Below are positions 1 to 12,200 of a stretch of DNA of 54,884 bases, piece after piece. The position numbers were made by a program, and so were the translations under genes. The stretch is from an uncultured Cyclobacteriaceae bacterium (GTDB taxonomy: Bacteria; Bacteroidota; Bacteroidia; Cytophagales; Cyclobacteriaceae): the NCBI GenBank assembly GCA_947492745.1, contig CANLOE010000039.1:1-54884 (forward strand). Direction: 5' to 3'. Positions within the stretch are counted from its first letter, which is position 1, and each line of letters opens with the position of its first letter. The notes below the pieces were generated by a model, which saw nothing but the letters and a program-made list of their open reading frames with translations, was not told the origin of the DNA and ran no database searches.

Positions 1-73
1 ATCCCGAGGATGGTCAACGCAGAGTGAAACAAAATGAACAGGAAGATATGCGATTTTAAAAGCTAAATTTGTA
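1..73 (+). repeat. Element A, copy 0 (cut by window start)
   Basis: This is the right part of the roughly 160-bp element called A here. It runs from inside the central hairpin to the terminal TTTGTA at 68-73 and is followed by TTA. It matches the right half of the complete copies at 17906, 24667 and 26676 with few changes. The left half lies outside the window. Confidence 0.85.
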
Positions 74-76
74 TTA

Positions 77-105
77 TACAAAGGTAGCTTTAACCCAAAT
101 TTGTA
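77..105 (+). repeat. 29-bp internally deleted element A
   Basis: TACAAA at 77 and TTTGTA at 100-105 are the two outer ends of element A, joined with almost nothing between them. It is separated from copy 0 by TTA and followed by TAA. It looks like two terminal inverted repeats left after loss of the whole interior; a chance match is possible because the ends are short. Confidence 0.5.
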
Positions 106-150
106 TAAGTCCCTAGTTTACCGTATTCGGGTCTGTCTTCCGAACAATGG

Positions 151-183
151 TACACGTTGTACTCCACATAAGCGCAACGTGTA
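151..183. other. Inverted repeat downstream of the giant gene
   Basis: TACACGTTG (151-159) and CAACGTGTA (175-183) form a 9-bp perfect stem with a 15-nt loop, about 40 bp beyond the stop codon of the minus-strand gene. No T-run follows on either strand, so a factor-independent terminator is not established; a mRNA 3' end stabiliser is equally possible. Confidence 0.35.
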
Positions 184-219
184 GAGGGCCAATAAGGATC
201 CAAGGTCATCTAAAATCCC

Positions 220-3200
220 CTACTGCCCGATAATGACTTTATAAATCACTTTTCTCCCGCCGGCACTGATCGTTAGGTAATACGGTCCGTAGGGAATGTT
301 GTATACCTCCATTGCTATTACATTCTGCCCCTGCTCCAGGGAGGCGCTCCTATGAACTACCTCGACTCCTTTCAAATCGGTCAAACGCAGCTCCACTTTA
401 GCGATAGTATCGCTATTGAAACGGATATACAAGGTTTCCGGAACAGGGTTAGGGTAAATACTGAACCTCAGGTCGATAATTTCGGCCATCACTGCAATCA
501 CCTCCGAATAGGCTATGTCACCGTCAAAGTCCGTTTGCTTTAGGCGATAGTAGTTTAAACCATTAACGGGAGCTGTATCCTCAAAGCTATAGTTACTGAT
601 TTCCTGTACTGTTCCTTTGCCCTTGACCAGCCCAATGTTCCCGAATTCTAGGCCCTCCATCGACTTTTGCACTTCAAAGGACTCGTTGTCAACTTCGGTG
701 GCTGTTTGCCATCGAAGTATGATCTTATCCCCTACAAACTCTCCTTTGAAAAAGGTCAGCTCTACGGGGAGGGCAATGATATCCTCCACATCGTACTGGT
801 TGGGGGCACCGTCGTTATCTTCATCGGGTTGTCCACTGACCGCGGCATAGGCTACACCACTGCTGTTCAGATCGTGCAGGTCTATCAGGCCATCGACATC
901 ACTGTCCACATAATAGGTCGCATTGTCGGGGTCCAAGTAATTGGGCATGCCATCACCATCGGTATCTTCCAGCCAGTCGGGTACTCCATTGGTATCGGTA
1001 TCCGTAGCGGGATACTGCCCGGGGTTACCATTGGCGGCTTCCCATACTGCGGCCCTAGCGATGAGGTCACTGAGTGCAAATCCATTCTCATCATCGTCAA
1101 AGGCCTCGATATAATCGAGTGCTCCGTCTCCATCTGCATCGGTATCTGCAAAATCGGCCCCTCCTACTCCATCGGTATTGGCCGTGGGCAGTACCGTACC
1201 GCTATTGTCCGTATCCACATTGTCATGCAGACCATCACCATCGGTATCCATCAGTGCCACGTAGCGCCCATCGGCATTCATACCGCTGGGCAGATTGCCA
1301 CCATTGGCCTCATAGGCATCCGCGATACCGTCACTGTCCGTATCCAGATCGACGTTATTGTTAAGCCCGTCTCCGTCGGTATCCAGTTCGGTGAGGGCCG
1401 TGCCCGCATTATCACTATCAAAGGTGTTCGACCAGCCATCGGCATCATTATCGGAACTGTTATCCGCCAGCCCATCTCCATTGATATCCCTACCCCCCAC
1501 TTCAATGATATCGGGGATACCGTCGTTATCCGCATCGAGGTCACGATAGTCGGGCAGGCCATCGCTATCAGTATCGGTAATGGTCAGTGCCGTGCCTCCA
1601 TTGTCCGGGTCGATGGTATCTGCTATACCGTCGCTATCGCTATCGGTAGCGTCATCCACCTTTCCATCATTATTGGCATCAAGCCCTCCTGACTCTACAA
1701 TATCAGGGATGCCATCATTGTCCGCATCGAGGTCCACGTAGTCCGCGGCGCCTATCCCATCGGTGTTCGGTAGGCTTAGGGGCGTACCGGTATCGTCCGT
1801 ATCCACATTGGCATGGAGGCCGTCCCCATCCGTATCCGTCAGCGTTATGTACTGTCCATCGACATTCATGCCTAAGGGAAGCATTCCATTATTGGCCTCA
1901 AGGGCATCGGGCAGTCCATCGTTATCACTGTCCAGATCGACATAGTTACGGTTTCCGTCTCCGTCAGTATCGGGTATCGATAAGGGTGTACCGCTATTAT
2001 CACTATCAAAAATATCGGCCCAGCCATCCCCATCGGTATCCGTAGCGGTATCTACCCGTCCATCCCCATCGGCATCATCCCCGCCGGCCTCTATGAGGTC
2101 CGGGATGGCATCGTTATCACTATCGGCATCTCTATAATCCACCAGTACATCCCCATCCAGATTGGGTACTTCCAGTGCGGCACCTCCTTCATTACTATCG
2201 ACCAGACTGATAAGTCCATCTCCGTTGCTATCGGTACTGCCGTCGAGCTGCCCATTGGTATCCACATCCGTGCCGCCTGCCTCCACCACATCGGGAATAC
2301 CATCATTGTCGCTGTCCAAGTCCAGAAAATCAACATTTCCTATACCATCGGTATTGGGGTTGCTCAATGCCGTACTGCCAAAGTCCGTATCAATATCATT
2401 GGCCAGGCCATCGGTATCGACATCATTGCTGATGAGATAGGCCGCAGTGAATCTACCATTAGCGGTCATATTCGTGGGTAGCTGGCCACCGTTGGCCTCT
2501 ACGGCATCGGGAATACCATCGTTATCACTGTCCAGGTCCAGATGGTTGGGCACACCGTCCAGGTCCCTGTCAAGGTTATCGTTGATATTATCGGCATTCG
2601 TATCTACATAGCCCGCTATGTCGGGGTCTTCATAGTTCAGGATACCGTCAATATCGGCATCTCCACTAGGGTCTATGGCCCCGGCACTTTCTGTCAGGTC
2701 AGGGATACCATCGTTATCGTCATCCAGATCGTTGCGGTCTGCCACGAGGTCATTATCTTCGTCCACGCTACAGATACCTATCGCATCCAAGTCGATACCT
2801 GCATCCCCTTCCAGTCCTGTATCTTTTTCGATGCGCAGGTAGCGTGTATTTACTTCGGGCGTAAAAGTAGAGGTGATATAAGCGGCATCCTCGATAGTGG
2901 TAGGGAAAACGCTGCGGTCAAAATAGGTGATATTATCCGCCGATTCCCGGACGACCAGACCGGCAGTGGTGCCATCTCCCGCTCTTCTCTTCCAAGTAAG
3001 GGTATAGGTGCCTGTCCCTGCTGCAAAAAAGTGTTGCAGATCGATGGTCAGTTCATCGTTGTCCGTATACAAGGGTACGGCAACTCCATCGGGTGCCCCT
3101 ATGGCGGCATCGGACTCTACTTCTGTGACTCCGTTAAAAGGAACGATGTCCGCATCTTCGGGATATACCTGTACACTTCTTCCTCCACAAGGGTTACTGG

Positions 3201-6200
3201 TCTCTTCTAGGTAATCGGGGATACCGCTCAGGTCAATATCCGCATTTTCATCGGCTGTAGGGATACCGTCGCCATCATCATCATTGTCCAGCCAATCCAC
3301 TATGGCATCAGGATTGGAAAAAGCAGCATCCGTATTTTGAAAAGAGGGAATCACCCCTTCGAAGTTATCATCGATACCATCGCCATCACTATCCGTACCC
3401 GCTGGACTTATCCCGGGAACACCGTCTGCTCCACCTCCATTGCTATCAAAGGCCTCAATACTATCCGAAACCGTATCATTGTCCGAATCGGTATCCGTGT
3501 AGTTGGGCATACCGTCCATATCTGTATCGGTATAGGGAAGTGCCGCACCTCCTCCGAAGTCCGGGTCCACCGTATTGGCGAGACCGTCCCCATCCGCATC
3601 GGCAAAAGCATCCACTAGACCGTCTTGGTCCGAGTCCCCACCTCCCGCTTCTACGATATCGACGATACCATCGGCATCGGCATCCAGATCTCGGTAATCG
3701 GGTAGGTCCGTATCGCCCCCCAAGAGCCCGTTATCCGTATTGGTGATGGCCAGTGCCGTACCGCCACTATCACTGTCCAGGTCATCGTGCAGACCATCAC
3801 TGTCCGAATCATTGAAAGTCGAATAGGTACCATTGGCATCCATGTTGGCGGGGAGCGCTCCTCCATTGGCCTCTACAGCATCAGGGATACCATCATTGTC
3901 ACTGTCCAGGTCGACGCGGTCAGAAGCCGCATCGCCATCGGTATTGGGGTCGGCAAAAGCGGTACCACCATTGTCCGAATCCCGGTCATCGGCATAGCCA
4001 TCGCCATCCGTATCCGTGAACGTGCTGTACTGACCGTCCGCATTCATATTGGCAGGAAGGACTCCCCCATTGGCTTCTATCGCATCGGGGATACCATCGT
4101 TGTCACTGTCCAGATCGGCAAAATCGTTCCTGCCATCGCCATCGGTATCCACATAGGTGTAGGGAGCGACACCATTATCATTGTCAAAGGTATCCGGCCA
4201 GCCATCGCCATCGGTATCCGTGGTGTCGTCGGGCAGTCCATCGTTATCGCTGTCGGTAGTCCCATTGGTCTCCCTTATGTCAGAGAGGCCATCATTGTCC
4301 GAGTCCAGGTCCTGAAAACCGAAAAGCCCATCGCCATCGATGTCCACCACGGTCAATGCGGTGCCTCCGTTATTATTATCAAAGGTATCGGACCAGCCAT
4401 CACCATCGGTATCCATGTTGGGGTTCGCGGGCAGTCCGTCGTTATCGCTGTCCATACCGTTGACCTCTACCACATCGGGGATACCATCATTGTCGGCATC
4501 GGTATCCCGGTAGTCGGGTAATAGTCCGTCATCATCGGAGTTGGCAATAGTAGCGGCGGTACCGGAATTATCCGAATCAAAGGCATCGGCCAGTCCATCG
4601 CCATCGGTATCCGTAAAGCTATCAATGCGTCCATTGTTGTCCGTATCGGTCTCATTGACCTCTAGGATATCGGGGATGCCATCGTTATCACTGTCCAGGT
4701 CCAAGTGGTCGGGTATTCCATCCGCATCTGTAGCGATAATGGTAGGGGACGTACCATCGGTATCATTGTACAGCCCATCACTGTCCGAATCATTGGCAGC
4801 AATGGCGATATAAGCAGCCGTATACTCTCCGTCCGTATTCATATTAGCGGGTAGGGTACCACCATTTCTTTCGACCGCATCGGGAATGGCGTCATTGTCC
4901 GAATCCAGGTCACGGTAGTTTTCATTGCCATCATTGTCCGTATCGATTACGCTCAGGGCCGTACCGCCATTATCACTATCGAAAGTATCGGACCAGCCAT
5001 CATCATCCGTATCGGTAAACACACCATCCACGATGCCATCGTTGGTGGCATCGGTTCCATTGGCTTCGTAAAGATCGGAGAGGCCGTCGTTATCCGAGTC
5101 CACATCGCTATAATCGGGCAGGCCATCTCCATCGAGGTCTTCGATGGCATAGACGGCACCTCCATCGTCAGGGTCGACCGCATTGGCCAGACCGTCTTCG
5201 TCAGTATCCCCAAAAGCATCTACCTTACCATCATTATTGGCATCGGTTCCTCCAGCTTCCAGAATATCGGGAATGCCATCATTGTCACTGTCCAGGTCTT
5301 TATAGTCATCGATTCCATCACCATCGGAGTCGGCCGTGGCCAAGGCCGTTCCTCCTTGGATAGGTTCCACATCATCCACCAGACCGTTATTATTGGCATC
5401 GTTGGCCATGGTATAGACCAGCGGATATTGCCCCTGATTGTTCATGCCCGAGGCCAACTGCCCTCCGTTGGCTTCTATGCCGTCAGGAATGCCATCATTA
5501 TCCGAGTCCAGGTCCAGAAAGTCGGGTTCACCATCGAGGTCTTTATCATAGCGATCGTCCACACCGTCAGTATTCGCATCCACAAACCCGGCCTCGGAAC
5601 TATCCTGAAAAGCGGGAATACCGTCACTGTCACCGTCATTGTAGGGATTCTGAAGGCTACCGTTTTCCTCACTGTTCGGAATACCGTCCCCGTCTCCATC
5701 AAAATCGACATTGTCGGGGATGCCGTCTTCATCTTCATCGGCAAAGAACAAGTAGTCCGGCACGGCACCTCCGCCCTGGTTTTTATCATCGTACCAGATA
5801 GCATTGACATTGAAGTCCTCGTTTCGGGTGGAAACGCCGTCATCATCATCGTCCTCATCCCGCCAATCCCTGATACTGGTATCGGTATCCTGTAGCGCGG
5901 CGATAGTGCCATCAATATTGTCGATACCGAAGCCTATAAAATTATCGAACAGGTCGATGAGGCCGTCTCCATCGCTATCGGTATTGAATCCTATTTCGGT
6001 CGTATAGTCATTGTCATCCTGTCCGCTATCCCAGTCTGCAAAACCATTGTTGTTCGCATCATGCCCTTCGACGCGATCTTCCACACCATCGGCGTCGGCA
6101 TCCAGATCGCGATAATCGGGTTCGGCATCGCCGAAGGTAGCGACTCCACTATCGGTATTGATGGGGGTAATGGCATCGGCACCATCGTAGGCATCGTCCC

Positions 6201-9200
6201 ATCCATCTCCATTGGCATCTGTACCCGTAGGCGCTACCCGGGCTTCGGACTGCCCCTCTTGATTGTCCGATATACCATCTTCGTCCGAGTCCAGGTCCAA
6301 GTAATCCTTCAGTCCATCCGTATCAAAATCCTCATCTGAGAGGGGTGTTCCCGACTCGCCCGTTCCCGTATCGTCTACGGTAGAAGGGATACCATCTCCA
6401 TCAGCATCTCCTGAAGTGAAGCGCCCCGTACCCGTATCGTAATCAGCGGGCACGTTGCCATTATTGGCTTCGATGGCATCGGACAGTCCGTCATTATCGG
6501 AGTCGAGGTCAAAGAAGTTGGGCACTCCGTCGAAATCCTGATCGGCCCTATCATCGACACCATCGCTATTGGCATCGGTCAAAGTGAAGTTCACATCATT
6601 CGTGTCCAAGTAATTATAAATACCGTCTCCATCGGAGTCCCCAAAGGGATTGCCCGCATTGGCGGAAACGTCAACACCGACGGGATAAGTAGCCGTCGCA
6701 TACTCTGAGCTATTGGGTATGCCATCATTATCCGAGTCTCCATCGACATTGTCCAGTACTGTGTCCCCATCGCTATCGGGACCGAACAAATAATCAGGTA
6801 CGGCACCTCCTCCTTGTACAAAATCATCGGTATAGTCACCATTGGTATTGGCATCTTCCATGAGTGTCGGCACTCCGTCGCCATCGTCATCACTATCGCG
6901 GTAGTCGGGCACGGCATTGCTATCGCTATCTTGATAGTCGGCATTGGAGGCATCGGTATTCGCAAGGCCCATGGAGACATTGTCGGTATCGAAAATATCC
7001 CTGAGGCCATCGCCATCTGCATCGGTGTTATAACCGGCCTCATCGGTAATGTCATTGTCTCCATCGGTATCCCAATCGGCAAAACCATTGCTATCGGCAT
7101 CATGCCCTTCGATGATATCGTCCAGCCCATCTCCATCGCTGTCCGTGTCGATGTAGTCGGGCAGGGTACCATCCGAATCCGTGGGCATGAGCAAGGTGCC
7201 ATCGGTACCTCCGACGACATTGTCATCATAGACATCCAATAGTCCATCATTATCGATATCACCTGAAACAGGGGCGAGATAAACAGCGGCTACCTGCGCC
7301 TCTCGGTTATCCGTCAGTCCATCATTGTCCGAGTCCAGGTCTTGGTAGTCAAAGTTACCATCACCATCACTATCGGAAGCATACCGATAGGTGGTGGTCG
7401 TCTGTGGGCTTCCCTCGTTGACTCCGATATACCCCGTGAGCACATCACTTGTAGGTGTACCAAAGTCAAAGCCGAAGGCTCCTTCATTGGAAGTATCGGT
7501 AATCACGATAGTGTTCAGTGTGGCATCTGCACCTGTAATCACGATATCGTAGGTACTGGCCTGCGCAGGAGTATGAGTGACCGTTTGGAAACTGCCCGCA
7601 GCCGTACCGATAGCCAAGGCCACCCCGTCTACGGTCACCGTGGAGGTTCGGGCGAAGTTCTGGTCGCCGATGGTAGTGGCGATGCTGATGGTGGTAGGAG
7701 CATCAAAGGTAATCCTAAAGGTATAATTGTCACCGAATACAAAATCTTTGTTGAGGTCATTGGGGGCTGCCCTGTCCCGAGAGCCGTCCAAAGTGCCGAT
7801 AAACTCATAGGTAACATTCAGAGTTGCTGTCTCTGTGGCATCTATGATACCATCATTGTCACTGTCCAGGTCCAGAAAGTCGGGTACGCCATCACCATCA
7901 TGGTCGTAGCGATCGTCCACGTTGTTACCATCGCTATCCGTAAAACCTGCAAAATCCGCATCTTCATAGTTCAACAGACCGTCCCCATCGGCATCGGCAC
8001 TGGGGTCTATGCCCACACCTCCATCTTCCAGGATATCAAAAATGCCATCATCATCCGAGTCTGGGTCCAAGGTATTTACTACGCCGTCACCATCATTATC
8101 GTTGGTATTGAAGAGGTAATCGGGGATATTACCGTCGGGATCATCGGTAAAGGAACCGCCCTCTGTACCTCCCGTACCGTCTCCGGTGCTGATACCATCA
8201 CCATCATCGTCGGTATCCTGAAAATCAAAATCACCATCATTGTCCGTGTCCTGAACGGGGGCATTGGACCCGGTGACGTTCGCATTGCCCGTACCCGCAA
8301 AGGTGTCGAAGATATCGAGGATACCATCTCCATCCAGATCGGTATCGAATCCTGTATCGTCAAACGCCCCATTAGCATCGGCATCCCAATCCCCGATACC
8401 GTTTTTATCGGCATCATGCCCTTCGACAAGGTCCGGGAAAGTGTCCCCATCGCTATCCGTGTCGATGTAGTCCGCATCGGGCCCGCCATCTGTATTCGTC
8501 GGGGAAATCAATGTCCCACCGTTGTCGGGGTCATAGCTATCGTCCAGACCATCGCCGTCAGTATCGCTTCCGCTCAGACCGATGTACCCGGTCTTGTTCT
8601 GTGCTTCGATATTGTCCACGATACCATCGTTATCCGAATCCATATCCAAATGATCCGCTATACCATCGCTATCCGTGGACACTGGAGTAATGGCCGACCC
8701 CTCCTGTGCATCGTTAAGGCCGTTGGTATTGCTATCGGCAAAGCCGTCTATCCTTCCTGTGGCATCTGCGGTCTCCCCTATCTCTATGACGTCGACAATA
8801 CCATCGTTATCGGCATCGATATCCACGAAGTCAGGGTTACCATCGTTGTCCCTATCCGGTACGGGAAGTGGCGCAAGCTCTATCGCATCATCGTAGCCAT
8901 TGTTATTGGCATCGACAAAGGTGCCGTCCACCAGACCATCGGCATTGGCATCGGTACCCCCCGCTTCGATGATATCGGGAAGGCCATCGTTATCCGAGTC
9001 CAGATCGCGGTTGTTCTCTAAGCCGTCACCGTCTTGATCGTTGAATGCCAAGGCTGTTCCTCCATTGTCCGTATCCACATTGTCCGAAAGACCATCATTG
9101 TCGGTATCGGTAAAATCGTCAATCTGCCCATTGGCATCGGTATCCAGTCCTCCTTGTTCTGTGGCATCGGCGATACCGTCCCCGTCGGAATCAGCATCGA

Positions 9201-12200
9201 AGTAGTCGGCAAAGGTGTCGCTATCGGAGTTGGGATAGGTCAGTGCCACACCTCCCAGGTCGGGCTCGAGCATATCGGCCAGTCCGTTATTATTGACATC
9301 CACAAAAGCATCTACCCGTCCATCACCATCACTATCGCTCCCGCCTCCTTCGCTGATATCGGGGATGCCATCATTATCCGAATCCAGATCGAGGTAATCG
9401 TTTATCCCATCGCTATCATGGTCTTCATTGGCCAGAGCGGTACCGCCATCATCGGGATCGACATCCAAGGGAAATCCATCACCATCGGGGTCATTGGCAG
9501 GTAAGCTGACATAGCTGGAAGGATACTGCCCGTTGGCCTCCATGTTCGGGGGAAGTACTCCATTGTTGGCCTCGACGGCATCGGGGATACCATCATTATC
9601 GGAATCGAGGTCCTGATAGTCGGGTACGCCATCGCGGTCCTTATCTCCTCGGTCGTCCACTCCATCTCCATTGGCATCGGTGAACCCGGCAATATCGCTA
9701 TCCCTGTAGTTGGGGATGCCGTCCCCATCCGCATCCGCACTGGGGTCGAGTCCCAAGGTACCCGCTTCGTCCACATCAGGGATACCGTCGTTATCGGAGT
9801 CGGTATCGTCTTCATCGGCGATGAGGTCACCGTCGGTATCCCCTTTGAACAGGTAGTCGGGTATGGAAGAGCCTCCGCCCTGGCCGTTGGTCCTATCGTC
9901 GGTATAGTTGCCATTGCCATTGTTGTCCTCATCAATGGTCAGGTATCCGTCATTGTCATCATTGGTATCTCTCCAGTCGCGGTTATCGAGGCCATCGGTG
10001 TTCTGTAGGGCGGCATTTGACCCCGTGATGTTGTCGACATCATCGATAGTGGTCACATCATCAAAAGCATCGACAATACCATCGCTATCGCTATCGGTAC
10101 TGTAGTCCGCCTCATCGGCCAGACCATTGTTGTTATCATCCCAATCCCCGAAACCATCATTGTCCGCATCACTGGATTCTATTCGGTCCAGAATGGAATC
10201 GTCATCGGCATCTTCGTCCCGATAATCGAAGTCACCGCTGCCATCGGTATTGGTCGGCGTGATGAGTGTACCGCTATCATCGGGATCATAGGCATTATCG
10301 ATACCATCTCCATCGGTATCGTTACCTGAGGGGGCGTTATAGCTACCTTCGGCCTGAAATTCAATGTTATCGGGGATACCATCGTTATCCGAATCCAAAT
10401 CGAGGTAATCGTCGATACCATCGGCATCGAAGTCTTCTTTGGGAAGTGTAGAAGCGCCTCCATTGACGATGGTATTGTTATCGATCTGGTTCATCAGTCC
10501 ATCGTTATCGGCATCGTTCAGGTTGAACTGTCCCGTATCCGTGTTGAAATTAGTGAGGGCCACGCCATTATTGGCTTCGTAAGCATCGTATAGGCCATCA
10601 TTATCGGCATCTACATCCAAGAAATCGGGGACTGCATCCTGATCTCTATCGAAACGATCGTCCACGCCGTCGGCATTGACATCCACAAATGCTCCGATAG
10701 CTGCGGTGATGGTAGCATCGCTGGCATCCTGATAATTGAGTATGCCATCGGCATCTTCATCTCCACTGGGGTCAAATCCCGTACCTCCATCTTCATCGAT
10801 GTCCAATATACCGTCATTATCACTGTCCAAGTCGGTACCATCGGCAATACCATCGCCATCGTAATCCCTGTTGAACAGGTAGTCGGGGGAAGAAGCGGCG
10901 CCACTCTGCCCCTGCGTTCTGTCATCGGCAAAATTTCCATTGGCATTATCATCCTCTCCGGAGGTGAGGATACCGTCATCATCATCGTCGGTATCCTGCC
11001 AGTCTGCATTGCCGGCATTGTCGGTATTCTGGTGGCTGGAGTTGGAAGCTGTAACATTGCCAATACCTGCGGCGGCTCCTGTCAGTTCGGTATCAAAGAC
11101 ATCCCGCAGTCCGTCCCCATCGCTATCCGCATTGTAATTCACCTCATCGGTGACTACATTATCCGCATCGGTGTCCCAGTCTCCCAGCCCGTTCCTATCA
11201 TTATCAAAGCCCTCTATGACATCTTCGACACCATCGTCATCAGCATCGGTATCCTGATAGTCGGGGCTGCCGATTCCATCGGTATTGACGGGGTCGATGA
11301 GTGTACCGCCGAGGCTCGGATCATAGCTATCGTTCAGTCCGTCCCCATCGCTATCCGTAAAGGCACCCGGCGCGTTATATACCTGCGAATTCTGCCCTTC
11401 TCTATTGTCCACGATACCGTCATCATCACTGTCCAGGTCCCTGTAGTCCTCTAGCGTACCGCTGACATCGGTGTCCGAGTTGGTCAGTGGCAAGGGGAAG
11501 ATTTCCTGGTCATCGTTCCATCCGTTGCCATCACTATCGACGAAGCCCGCTATGGTTCCCGTACTAGGGTCGGCACTGCCTCCTGCTTCCGTAGCATCCA
11601 CGATGCCATCATTATCACTATCGCTATCGAGGTAGTCCGCTACGCCATCGCTGTCGGTGTCCCGAGGTGTAAAAGCATCGGTATATACCAAATAGACTGC
11701 ATCCAGTTCAGCGCCATTCTCTCCAGTAAAAAAATCGATGGTATTCGTACCCAGTGCCAAGTTATAAATGACATCTGCACTCCCATTATCGACATCGTAT
11801 ACGGTAACAAAATCAAAATCGGCCGTAGGAGGGTTCGTCAAAGAGGCGATGTTATTGAACTGGGCCGCATCGGTATCGCTATTTTCCCGAACCCAGAAAG
11901 AATCATCGCCCGTTGATGGGGTACGTACTTTGGCCAGTAAGCGGTAATTTCCCGCCAGCGCTATGTCAAATGAAAACCGAATGCGATTGTCCGCGATGTC
12001 ATCGCCCGTTCCGGAGGGGTCCGTAAAAAGTTCCGTGGCCGTATTGTTCACCAAATAGCTTCCTCCCGAAGCATCTGCCGCTATCACTTCCGTAAAGATG
12101 GAGCCTACGGCGGCATCCTCTGCTTCTGCATAAAATGCGGGAGAAGCGGTATCCTCGCGACCATCCCCATCGGCATCGGTACCGCCCGTCTCTACAACAT

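Noticed and set aside
667-9021. Long open frames on the plus strand opposite the giant gene (341 codons at 667-1692, 559 codons at 7342-9021)
   Set aside because: They are antisense reflections of the repeat DNA (Ile/Val/Gly/Thr periodic strings) with no domain, no start signal and no independent composition.
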